Below, one piece after another: positions 1 to 7,142 of a stretch of DNA of 8,713 nt. Under the pieces are notes generated by a model. It did no database searches, was not told where the DNA came from, and saw nothing but the letters and a program-made list of their open reading frames with translations. Origin of the DNA: Lachnospiraceae bacterium UBA7480 (GTDB lineage Bacteria; Bacillota; Clostridia; Lachnospirales; Lachnospiraceae); NCBI GenBank assembly GCA_002479655.1, contig DLOQ01000174.1:327-9039 (forward strand), given 5' to 3'. The translations under genes were made by a program, and so were the position numbers. Numbering within the stretch: position 1 is the stretch's first letter; each line of letters starts with the position of its first letter.

Positions 1-1455
1 TTGGTGATCAGTCTTTCATTCACGGGGAGCGTTTCAGCAGAAGATCTTCCGTACGATCCTTATGCATATGATTACTGGGATGACGTTGTACATACACCGG
101 CAGCGTATGAACCCGCAGGCATGATCAGGGGCGGTGATCTTATTTATAAGGGAGAATCCATAGGGGCATTTATTAATCCTCAGGATCTTTGTAAATCCGA
201 AGATGGCAATATCTATGTGGCGGATACAGGCAATCATAGAATTGTTGTATTGAACCAGGATATGACAGAGGTAGTTAATATCTATACAACCTTTGACAAT
301 AACGGCACAGAGGATGCATTTAATATGCCTACCGGCGTCTGTGTTTCATCAAAGAATTGGCTGTATATTGCAGATTCCATGAACCGCCGCGTCGTGATTC
401 TGGAGATTGCGACCGGAGAGCTGATGGGGATCGTGGAAGATCCGCAGTCTGACATCTTAGAGGCGGGATATGTGTTTACACCGCTAAAGGTATCCGTGGA
501 TTATGCGGATCGTGTTTACTGTATTGCGCAGAATATGTTTGAAGGCATCATGGTATTTGAGTCCAATGGTGAATTTACGGGATTCTTCGGAACGATAGAG
601 GTGCAGATCTCGCTTTGGGAGAAGTTTTGGAGAAGGATAGCGACGAAGGAGGAGCGATCCAAATCGCAGCTTTTTATTCCTACGGAATTTACGGGGATCG
701 ACGTGGACAGCGATGGTTTTGTCTATGCGACCAATATCGACTTAAAGGGAATACAGGGCGTGCGCCGGCTGAATCCCAGAGGTGAGGATGTTATTAAGCA
801 GGGGGAGAATGAGAATGTTGGCGGCGATCTTTGGATCGAAGGCTCTACGGATTATGCCGGACCTTCCCAGATCACGGATGTTGTTTATCGGGATAAAGGG
901 ATATTTTCTCTGCTTGACCGTAAGCGGGGCAGGATATTTACTTATGATCATGAAGGCAATCTTTTATACATTTTTGGCGGACTTGGAACGCAGGTTGGTA
1001 CGTTTATGGCACCGGTGGCAATCGAGTCCGTGGGAAATCAGATCGTTGTTCTGGATTCCAACAGGGCTGCTATCTTCTGTTTTCATGAAACAGAATACGG
1101 CAGACTGATCAATGAGGCGGTCAGACTCCGTTATGACGGTGATGAGACGCAGGCGGTAGAGATGTGGAGACAGGTGTTGAGGCTGAATGAGAATTTTGAA
1201 CTTGCTAATTCCGGTATCGGCAAGGCGTACCTGACAGCAAAGGACAATGAAACTGCCATGTATTATCTCAGGCTGGGCATGAACCGGGAATATTATTCCA
1301 TTGCCTTTAAGAGATATCGCAACGAAATATTGAAAGCCAACCTGAATTATATTTTGACCGGTATGATGGTGATCATTATCGGATATCTGGTGGGATCTAA
1401 GATCGTAAAGAAGAAAAAGGGGATCCAAAAAGAGGAGGATATACTGAATGGATAA
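1..1455 (+). CDS. NHL-repeat beta-propeller protein with TPR-like region and C-terminal membrane anchor (5' partial)
   Basis: Probably an extracytoplasmic, membrane-anchored beta-propeller; its ligand is unknown. The frame is open from base 1, and the first ~13 visible residues (VISLSFTGSVSA) look like the tail of a signal peptide, cleaved near SVSA-ED, so the true start is probably upstream and the TTG at base 1 is not trusted. NHL-type blades are clear at visible residues ~57-86 (with IYVADTGNHRIVVLN) and ~108-136 (LYIADSMNRRVVILE). Weaker blades lie at ~160-188, ~229-257, ~288-316 and ~336-362. Residues ~365-430 resemble one or two TPR-like helical hairpins (AVEMWRQVLRLNENFELA). A single hydrophobic helix at ~449-466 is followed by a lysine-rich tail, which predicts a C-terminal anchor with the tail in the cytoplasm. 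The stop overlaps the start of the Yip1 gene by 8 nt, so the two are probably translationally coupled. NHL propellers usually bind proteins or ligands, so sensing or scaffolding for the neighbouring transporter is my inference. Confidence -1.
   Translation: MVISLSFTGSVSAEDLPYDPYAYDYWDDVVHTPAAYEPAGMIRGGDLIYKGESIGAFINPQDLCKSEDGNIYVADTGNHRIVVLNQDMTEVVNIYTTFDNNGTEDAFNMPTGVCVSSKNWLYIADSMNRRVVILEIATGELMGIVEDPQSDILEAGYVFTPLKVSVDYADRVYCIAQNMFEGIMVFESNGEFTGFFGTIEVQISLWEKFWRRIATKEERSKSQLFIPTEFTGIDVDSDGFVYATNIDLKGIQGVRRLNPRGEDVIKQGENENVGGDLWIEGSTDYAGPSQITDVVYRDKGIFSLLDRKRGRIFTYDHEGNLLYIFGGLGTQVGTFMAPVAIESVGNQIVVLDSNRAAIFCFHETEYGRLINEAVRLRYDGDETQAVEMWRQVLRLNENFELANSGIGKAYLTAKDNETAMYYLRLGMNREYYSIAFKRYRNEILKANLNYILTGMMVIIIGYLVGSKIVKKKKGIQKEEDILNG
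1433..1438 (+). promoter_or_regulatory. Ribosome binding site of the Yip1-family gene
   Basis: AGGAGG lies inside the 3' end of the NHL gene, 9 nt before the ATG at 1448. It supports that start and the 8-nt gene overlap. Confidence -1.
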
Positions 1456-2137
1456 AAATATTTCCGAAGAAAATAGTTTTTCCGTGAAAGACGAAAGTGG
1501 TTTTATAAAGAAATATTTTTCCGCAGAGAAATGGAAATATCTCTGGTATACGCTCTCGCATCCGATGGACGGTTTTTATTGGATCCGCCGTAAGGATAAG
1601 GGCAGTGTGCCGATAGCGGTTTTACTGGTGATCGGTTTTTCTTTCTGTTTTTCTTTAAACAGATATCTTGCCAGTTTTGTAGTGAATGATATCAATCCGA
1701 GGTCTGTTAATGCTTTGTCGGAGCTGGGCGGCGTATTGCTTTTATATGTGCTGCTTTGCGTGGGAAACTGGTCGATCACCTGCCTGATGAACGGAGAAGG
1801 AAGGATGAAGGATATTTCCATCGCGGTGGGATATGCAACGCTGCCGTTGATCCTAACCTTTATTCCGGCGACGATCATCAGCCGTGCGATTGCAGCGGAC
1901 GAAGAATCATTTTACTTTATGATTCTTGCGGTCGGTATTGCTTACGCAGCGATTTTACTTTTGATCGGTATTATGCAGGTGCATAATTATACCTTGGGCA
2001 AGACGCTGATTACTTTGTTTTTAACTATGATTGCTGTATTTATTATTATTTTCCTGATGCTTTTGCTGCTGAATCTGATCAGTCAGGTATATAATTTCTT
2101 CTACAGTATTTATACGGAGCTGATTTTTAGGGCGTAG
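1448..2137 (+). CDS. Yip1-family polytopic membrane protein
   Basis: A 229-aa integral membrane protein of unknown biochemical role. A soluble N-terminal stretch (~1-53) contains the segment HPMDGFYWIRR (~38-48), typical of bacterial Yip1-domain proteins, which often begin with an HP...F..I segment just before the first helix. Five hydrophobic helices follow at about 54-76, 91-113, 126-148, 155-175 and 186-213. The polar loop NGEGRMKDISIAVGYATLP (~115-133) between helices 2 and 3 also fits the family. The start is set by a strong AGGAGG and the length is normal for the family. It sits between the NHL gene (8-nt overlap) and the DUF5696 gene (56-nt gap). I know the combination of Yip1 and DUF5696 proteins with sugar permeases from other Firmicutes, which supports the assignment. 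Role in transport, protein assembly or sensing is not known; I do not assign one. The family call rests on motif and topology, not on a profile search. Confidence -1.
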   Translation: MDKNISEENSFSVKDESGFIKKYFSAEKWKYLWYTLSHPMDGFYWIRRKDKGSVPIAVLLVIGFSFCFSLNRYLASFVVNDINPRSVNALSELGGVLLLYVLLCVGNWSITCLMNGEGRMKDISIAVGYATLPLILTFIPATIISRAIAADEESFYFMILAVGIAYAAILLLIGIMQVHNYTLGKTLITLFLTMIAVFIIIFLMLLLLNLISQVYNFFYSIYTELIFRA

Positions 2138-2182
2138 CCGGAGGGACGGAATCAAAAAGGGTTTCAGATCTATGTGGGATAA

Positions 2183-2187
2183 AGGAG
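2183..2187 (+). promoter_or_regulatory. Ribosome binding site of the DUF5696 gene
   Basis: AGGAG (within AAAGGAGAAG) lies 6 nt before the ATG at 2194. The 56-nt gap from 2138 holds no convincing terminator hairpin, so transcription probably continues from the gene before. An ATG at 2172 is out of frame and has no such site. Confidence -1.
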
Positions 2188-2193
2188 AAGCAT

Positions 2194-4872
2194 ATGAAAT
2201 TGCCAAATCCATTTGCTAAGAAAAGCCATATCACGGAAGAAGAGGATATCTATAAGGATAGATACGTCGAGGTTCCCAAGAAGCAGAAAAAAAAGCTGGG
2301 AAAACCCGGTAAAGTCATTTTGGGGTTGTTGGGGATCGTTTTGATCGGCGTACTGATCTGGCTGGGATATTATATTGTGCATTATCATAATTACAATGTT
2401 TACCGGCAGTATCTTGCGGGCTATGACTATGAGGAGGGTACTGATTTTGTGCCGATCAGTGAGTCCGCGCCTGATGTAGAGGGTATGGTTTTGGCAGCCG
2501 AAAATGAGTATCTGAAGCTTTATACGAATGTGGAAACGGCTGAGATTGCGGTATATGATAAGCGCAGCGGTGTGATTACCTATTCTAATCCGGTCGATCT
2601 GGAAGACGATGCGATCGCTAACGAAACGAATAAGAATTACCTGAGATCGCAGTTTATCTTAGATTATTATAACAGCGCAAAATCGCCGGGAAGCTTTGAC
2701 TCGTTTTCTGCTTCTGTTGATCTGGGTCAGGTGACTGTCAAGGCGATAGGGAATGGTATCCGCTATACTTATAAAGTCGGGACGGCGGCGAATGCCACGG
2801 GGATCGTCCCTAAGTATATACGGCCGAAAGTTCTGGAGAACGTGATCAGTGCGCTGCCGGAAGAGGAGCAGGAAAAATGTGCCGGCTATTTCAGGGAGAG
2901 TACGGTGGTAGCCGGATTCATGGAGCTGAAATCGTCCGTGGCAGGATCTGCCGCGATACTTGTTATCATTAATGATATGTTTGAACGTGCCGGATTTACC
3001 AGTGAGGATTATGTTGAGGAGCTGACCCAGGCAGGGATGGAGAAATTGCTGTCTCCCAACTTTACCATTGAGATCGAATATCGCTTAAACGGTGACGGAC
3101 TGGATGTGTCTGTTCCGGTATGCTCCATCATCGAAGGCGGCGGCGCGAAGATTTACCGTATCCAGTTGTTAAAATATATGGGTGCGGCGGGCGACGAAGA
3201 ACAGGGATACATGGTTGTGCCTAATGGTTCCGGTTCCATCATTTATTTTAATAACGGAAAGACAAATGTGGCTGATTATTCGCAGTATATTTATGGTATG
3301 GATCCTTTGTCACAGGAATATACCGTTTTGGAGAATGCTGAGAAGGCAAGACTTCCGTTGTTTGGTATTTCAAAGGAAAACAGTGATCTTTTGGTGACAG
3401 TAGAGGATGGAGCTTCGCTTGCATTTATTACGGCTTCCGTCTCAGGGAAGGTCAACAGTTATAATTATGCATATCCGTCCTTTGTGCTCCGTGGATTTGA
3501 TACTTTATCCATGTTTGGTACGACAGGACAGTCTGCAGAGCTTCCGGTATTGGAGAAGGACTGCTACGATGTAAACATGACGGCAAGATATACCTTTTTG
3601 GATGAGGAGCATACCGGCTATTGCGGCATGGCCAATTATTATAGAGAACGGCTGATGGCAGAGGGGGTTCTTTCAGATCTTGTCAGTGATACGGAGCTTC
3701 CGTTCTATTATGATGTGATAGGCGGCGTAAAGCTGACGTCCCATATTCTGGGTGTGCAGTATCTGAGCGTATTTCCGATGACGACATTTGAGGAAGCGCA
3801 GGCGATCTCCAATGATCTCGCAGCCAATGGCGTGACGAATCAGGTAATGAATTTCCAAGGATGGTTCAATGGCGGTTATTATCACGATGTAGCAGACCGG
3901 ATCCGCGTTACGCTTAAGCTTGGCGGCAAATCGGGTTTAGAAAGCTTAAGCAGTACGGTTGCATCCAATGGCGGTACTTTTTATGGAGATGTGGCGTTCC
4001 AGAAAGCTACCTTTATCAGCAGGCGATATCAGTATATGTTAGAGTCTTCCAGATATTATGGCGCCGGTTATGTGGCGAGCTTTGGACAGATCAATCCGTC
4101 AACCCTGCGGCAGACCTCCGGTTTGGGATATCGGGAGACAAGATATGATCTTGTTTCTCCCAAATTCCTGCCCAGATATGTAGATGAATTTACGGAGCGG
4201 ATCGTAAAATATGATATTACGGGGATCTCCCTGCGGGATCTGGGCGATACCCTGCATTCTGACAGAAGAAGAACCAATGTGATCAACCGGGAAGAAGCGC
4301 TTGACGTAGTGCTGGGACAGTTTGACGCTCTTGAAGCCGTGGGAAAGGATATTATGGTAAATGGCGGCAACGCCTATGCGTTTGCCTATGCGGATGATAT
4401 TATCAATGCGCCGGTCAGGGATAACGATTATTTTATCATCGATCAGGATATTCCGTTCTATGAAATGGTGATCCATGGTCATATCAATTACTGCGGAACA
4501 CAGATTAATAATGTCAGTACGGACGATAAGCAGGAAGATCTGTTGGAACTGATCGAATACGGGGCTGCGCCGCATTATATCTTTACCTGGGAAAATGCGA
4601 CGGAGATGAAATACAGCGGTCTGAATATGTACTATGCAACGACTTATGCCAACTGGAACGAAGAAGCTGTTGCGACATATCAGATGTTAAGCGAAGCATT
4701 GAATCCTGTTGTGGGGGCGGAGATGGTTGCTCATGAGGCATTGGAAAACGGGTTGAGAAAAGTGACCTATAGCAATGGCGTCTGCATCTATGTCAATTAT
4801 ACGGAAGAAGATATTACGCAGGACGGTATTGTGGTGCCGGCGAAGGATTATGAGATAGGAGGTGTGAATTGA
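2194..4872 (+). CDS. Membrane-anchored DUF5696-type protein, possible glycoside-hydrolase-like fold
   Basis: An 892-aa protein with a ~40-residue basic cytoplasmic tail (KKQKKKLGKPGK at ~29-40), one transmembrane helix at ~41-63 and a large extracytoplasmic part, a type II anchor. Residues ~100-330 are beta-rich (YLKLYTNVETAEIAVYDK and onwards), like the N-terminal sandwich of many glycoside hydrolases. A central segment has PNGSGSIIYFNNGK (~343-356). Residues ~500-830 alternate strand and helix as in a TIM barrel: LSVFPMTTFEEAQAISNDL (~524-542), the strand ending ISLRDLGDTLHSD (~678-690), IMVNGGNAYAFAYADDI (~720-736) and YIFTWENA (~795-802). The C-terminus (~855-885, GVCIYVNYTEEDI) resembles a closing beta domain. 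I recognise the architecture and neighbourhood as DUF5696, a family without established activity. Hydrolase or glycan-binding function is inference; acidic residues worth noting are D682, D685, D690 and E800. Its stop codon shares one base with the start of the next gene, which ties it to the sugar permeases. Confidence -1.
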   Translation: MKLPNPFAKKSHITEEEDIYKDRYVEVPKKQKKKLGKPGKVILGLLGIVLIGVLIWLGYYIVHYHNYNVYRQYLAGYDYEEGTDFVPISESAPDVEGMVLAAENEYLKLYTNVETAEIAVYDKRSGVITYSNPVDLEDDAIANETNKNYLRSQFILDYYNSAKSPGSFDSFSASVDLGQVTVKAIGNGIRYTYKVGTAANATGIVPKYIRPKVLENVISALPEEEQEKCAGYFRESTVVAGFMELKSSVAGSAAILVIINDMFERAGFTSEDYVEELTQAGMEKLLSPNFTIEIEYRLNGDGLDVSVPVCSIIEGGGAKIYRIQLLKYMGAAGDEEQGYMVVPNGSGSIIYFNNGKTNVADYSQYIYGMDPLSQEYTVLENAEKARLPLFGISKENSDLLVTVEDGASLAFITASVSGKVNSYNYAYPSFVLRGFDTLSMFGTTGQSAELPVLEKDCYDVNMTARYTFLDEEHTGYCGMANYYRERLMAEGVLSDLVSDTELPFYYDVIGGVKLTSHILGVQYLSVFPMTTFEEAQAISNDLAANGVTNQVMNFQGWFNGGYYHDVADRIRVTLKLGGKSGLESLSSTVASNGGTFYGDVAFQKATFISRRYQYMLESSRYYGAGYVASFGQINPSTLRQTSGLGYRETRYDLVSPKFLPRYVDEFTERIVKYDITGISLRDLGDTLHSDRRRTNVINREEALDVVLGQFDALEAVGKDIMVNGGNAYAFAYADDIINAPVRDNDYFIIDQDIPFYEMVIHGHINYCGTQINNVSTDDKQEDLLELIEYGAAPHYIFTWENATEMKYSGLNMYYATTYANWNEEAVATYQMLSEALNPVVGAEMVAHEALENGLRKVTYSNGVCIYVNYTEEDITQDGIVVPAKDYEIGGVN
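4857..4864 (+). promoter_or_regulatory. Strong ribosome binding site that fixes the first permease start
   Basis: AGGAGGTG lies 7 nt before the ATG at 4872 but only 4 nt before the in-frame TTG at 4869. This spacing favours the ATG. The site is inside the last codons of the DUF5696 gene. Confidence -1.
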
Positions 4873-6032
4873 TGGCTAAGAAACGACTATCTCAGGAACA
4901 TAATAATACAGAGGTAAAGAATGAATCTGCAGCACTGGGAAAAGAGCAGGAAACAGCTGCAGAAGCGGTTAATGCTGCAGAAGAAACACAAAAAGACAAA
5001 GCAGCCGCAGAAGTGCAGAAAGGCGAACCGACAGCAGAAGTGCAGAAAGAAGAATCTGCCACAGAAGGATCCGGGAAGGAAGAAAAGCAGGATAAGGCGC
5101 CTAAGGCAGACGATGGATCCTCTAAGAAGAAAAGAACGATGGGTCTGGCTGCAAGAAGAACGATGAACGGTTATTTGTTTATTCTGCCATGGCTGGTGGG
5201 CTTTATCGTGTTTTATTTAAGAAGCCTAATCCTGACGATACAGTTCTCTTTGTCGGAACTCACGGTAGGCGCTGTGGGAGGATATACCCTGGAGTGGAAA
5301 GGACTGGAAAATTTTATCTATGCTTTCCGGGTGCATGCGGAATTTAAGCAAATCCTGACGACTTCCATCGCCGATATGCTGATTGACGTTCCGCTGATCA
5401 CGTTCTTCAGTTTATTTATGGCGCTTTTATTAAACAAGAAGTTTCCGGGCAGGACGCTGGTGCGCGCTATCTTTTTCCTTCCGGTCATCCTGAATGCAGA
5501 TGCGATCACGGCTGCAATGGATCTGGCAAGGCAGATGATGGCGGGCGGTTTATCATCCACCAGTGCAGAGGTTGCAGAGTCAGTCTCCGGCGTCAGCATA
5601 GATTATTATATCAAGCTGTTGGGTGATCTTGCTTTGCCGGATGTCGTCTTACGATATATCGTGGAGGCAGTGAACAGGATCAGTGATATCATCACCGCTT
5701 CCGGTGTACAGATCATCATATTTATCGCTGCTCTGCAGTCTATTCCGGGTTCTATGTATGAGGTTGCCAAGATCGAGGGTGCGACGGCATATGAGACCTT
5801 TTGGAAGGTAACATTCCCGATGGTAATGCCACATATTATTACCAATGTGGTATATACAGTGGTAGATAGTTTTGCAGACAGTGATGTTGTTGATTTGGCA
5901 TATAAGACGGCGTTTAAGCTGGGTAATTACGGGCTGAGTTCGGCATTCAGCCTGATTAGTACGGTGGTTACCTGTCTGATTCTGGTGATCGTATGCAGAT
6001 TTATACAGAAGAGGACATTCTACTACAATTAG
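4872..6032 (+). CDS. Sugar ABC transporter permease, MalF/UgpA type, with long charged N-terminal extension
   Basis: One of two inner-membrane subunits of a CUT1-type carbohydrate importer; the sugar is unknown. Numbering is from the ATG at 4872 (386 aa), chosen for the perfect 7-nt spacing to AGGAGGTG; the start shares one base with the TGA of the gene before (TGATG). Residues 1-~89 are hydrophilic and rich in Ala, Glu, Lys and Gln, with two 9-residue repeats (AEVQKGEPT, AEVQKEESA at 46-63), and end in a basic stretch (SSKKKRT) before the membrane. The transporter core follows: helices near 100-119, 165-187, 198-215, 272-292, 320-335 and 357-376. FFLPV (~201-205), AALQSIPGSMYEVAKIEGA (~286-304) and the cytoplasmic EAA loop with EGA and a final FPMVMP (~297-320) are family hallmarks; the loop contacts the ATPase. 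The external loop between FFLPV and the EAA loop lacks the usual WxxxxxPxxGxxN pattern. No ATPase gene is nearby; many Firmicutes importers share one encoded elsewhere. The class is certain, the substrate is not. Confidence -1.
   Translation: MAKKRLSQEHNNTEVKNESAALGKEQETAAEAVNAAEETQKDKAAAEVQKGEPTAEVQKEESATEGSGKEEKQDKAPKADDGSSKKKRTMGLAARRTMNGYLFILPWLVGFIVFYLRSLILTIQFSLSELTVGAVGGYTLEWKGLENFIYAFRVHAEFKQILTTSIADMLIDVPLITFFSLFMALLLNKKFPGRTLVRAIFFLPVILNADAITAAMDLARQMMAGGLSSTSAEVAESVSGVSIDYYIKLLGDLALPDVVLRYIVEAVNRISDIITASGVQIIIFIAALQSIPGSMYEVAKIEGATAYETFWKVTFPMVMPHIITNVVYTVVDSFADSDVVDLAYKTAFKLGNYGLSSAFSLISTVVTCLILVIVCRFIQKRTFYYN
5007..5060 (+). repeat. Two 27-nt tandem repeat units in the permease N-terminus
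   Basis: Units at 5007-5033 and 5034-5060 share an identical first 16 nt (GCAGAAGTGCAGAAAG). They encode AEVQKGEPT and AEVQKEESA in frame. A degenerate 10-residue unit (AEETQKDKAA) precedes them. This looks like slippage-type growth of a low-complexity cytoplasmic tail. Confidence -1.
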
Positions 6033-6033
6033 G

Positions 6034-6039
6034 AAGGAG
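6034..6039 (+). promoter_or_regulatory. Ribosome binding site that fixes the second permease start
   Basis: AAGGAG (within AGGAAGGAG) lies directly after the stop of the first permease and 7 nt before the ATG at 6047. It rules out the in-frame ATG at 5993, which would overlap the previous gene by 40 nt without a suitable site. Confidence -1.
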
Positions 6040-6046
6040 CGTTCCG

Positions 6047-7078
6047 ATGGGAGCAGGAAGCAAAGAAAAAGCGGTTCACAAAGACAAGATAGAACAAAGA
6101 TCCGTTATTCAGAGATTTAAGGAATATTGTCAAGGTAAGGACTTTCATAATGATAAAAAGGGATTAATTGCGTCAGGTAAGAAACTGATCATAGATATCT
6201 TCCGCTTTTTGATTATTGTGGGGATCAGTTATGTTATCTTGTCGCCGGTGATTGGAATCGTAGTCAATTCTTTCTTCTCGGATGCAGACGCATATAATCC
6301 TATGGTCTATATGATTCCGCAGGATCCAACCACAAGCCGCTATGATCTTGTGTTAGAACGACTGAACTACTGGGCGACATGTAGTAAGACGCTGTTATAT
6401 TCCGCTTCTTTGATGGTGATACAGGTTGTGATCTGTTCCATGGTGGGATATGGATTTGCAAGGTTTAATTTCCCCGGAAAAAATATTTTATTTGCCTGTG
6501 TAGTCGTTATGATCGTAATTCCGGCACATACCATTATGCTGCCTTTATATACCACCTTTAAAAATTTCGATCCCTTTGGTATAATAACATTAATTAAGGG
6601 TGCGCCCATCAATCTGATGGGAAGCGGCGCTCCAATGTATATCATGACAGCGCTTGGATGTGGTCTGCGTTCCGGTTTGTATATTTATATATTTAACCAG
6701 TTTTTCCGTGGTCTGCCGAAGGAGATTGAGGAAGCTGCTTTTGTAGATGGCGCCGGGGTATGGTATACTTATTTTAGGATTATGCTGGTCAATGCGATCC
6801 CATCTGTTATTACGGTGGCTGTATTTTCGATGGTATGGCAGTATAATGATACATTTTACGCGAACCTGTTCCTGATCAGTTCGGATGTAATCATCGGTAT
6901 GAAGATCTCTACCCTGCAGGCAACGATCGCCAATCTTGACAAGATCCTTGACCCGACGATTCAGGAGCTTTATCTGGACGCGGGCATCGTACTGGTTATG
7001 CTGCCTGTTGTAATTATTTATGTAATACTACAGAGACACTTTATTGAGGGTGTTGAGAGAAGCGGTATTGTCGGTTGA
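6047..7078 (+). CDS. Carbohydrate ABC transporter permease, MalG/UgpE type
   Basis: The second membrane subunit of the importer, pairing with the gene 14 nt upstream. From the ATG at 6047 the protein has 343 aa. A basic hydrophilic N-terminus of ~46 residues is longer than in many MalG-type permeases. Helices lie near 50-74, 116-140, 147-171, 197-215, 251-268 and 312-332. The EAA loop is clear at ~226-252: EIEEAAFVDGAGVWYTYFRI followed by ...IP, with the conserved EAA, DG and final P. FARFNFPGKN (~137-146), IPAHTIMLPLY (~158-168), QFFRGLPKEIEEAA and the C-terminal HFIEGVERSGIVG fit the MalG/UgpE/LacG class, where the C-terminus often ends in EGV..G...G. The order of permeases is the usual one for CUT1 systems. 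No ATPase or classical binding-protein gene follows directly. Class assignment is firm; substrate is unknown, with an oligosaccharide plausible from class and context. Confidence -1.
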   Translation: MGAGSKEKAVHKDKIEQRSVIQRFKEYCQGKDFHNDKKGLIASGKKLIIDIFRFLIIVGISYVILSPVIGIVVNSFFSDADAYNPMVYMIPQDPTTSRYDLVLERLNYWATCSKTLLYSASLMVIQVVICSMVGYGFARFNFPGKNILFACVVVMIVIPAHTIMLPLYTTFKNFDPFGIITLIKGAPINLMGSGAPMYIMTALGCGLRSGLYIYIFNQFFRGLPKEIEEAAFVDGAGVWYTYFRIMLVNAIPSVITVAVFSMVWQYNDTFYANLFLISSDVIIGMKISTLQATIANLDKILDPTIQELYLDAGIVLVMLPVVIIYVILQRHFIEGVERSGIVG

Positions 7079-7126
7079 TACCTATTCTTTTAGCATAGAT
7101 GTAACAGTTATGGAAAAGTATAAAAA

Positions 7127-7132
7127 AGGAGG
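7127..7132 (+). promoter_or_regulatory. Ribosome binding site that favours a TTG start for the lipoprotein
   Basis: AGGAGG is 10 nt before the TTG at 7143 and 22 nt before the first in-frame ATG at 7155. The TTG is therefore the better start. The ATG at 7133 touches the site and is out of frame. The 64-nt gap 7079-7142 shows no clear terminator hairpin and no convincing promoter. Confidence -1.
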
Positions 7133-7142
7133 ATGAAAAAGA

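Noticed and set aside
964..1428. 154-aa reading frame on the - strand
   Set aside because: Lies fully inside the NHL gene, shows no recognisable domain and no ribosome binding site context; shadow of the coding strand.
2127..2193. Terminator after the Yip1 gene
   Set aside because: No stable inverted repeat followed by a T run is visible; the gap is short and ends in a good ribosome binding site.
4099..4575. 158-aa reading frame on the - strand
   Set aside because: Antisense to the DUF5696 gene, with no family pattern; shadow frame.
4869..4871. TTG start one codon earlier for the first permease
   Set aside because: Only 4 nt from AGGAGGTG; the ATG at 4872 has the better 7-nt spacing.
5007..5060. 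27-nt repeats as a CRISPR or regulatory array
   Set aside because: They are in frame, contiguous without spacers, only two units, and encode a low-complexity protein segment.
5993..6046. Longer start for the second permease (ATG at 5993)
   Set aside because: It overlaps the first permease by 40 nt and has no ribosome binding site, while the ATG at 6047 has AAGGAG at 7-nt spacing.
7075..7124. Possible promoter before the lipoprotein gene (TTGATA at 7075, TATAAA at 7119)
   Set aside because: TTGATA has no good -10 at 16-18 nt, and TATAAA has only a weak -35 (TAGATG) and sits 2 nt from the ribosome binding site. Not supportable as a promoter.
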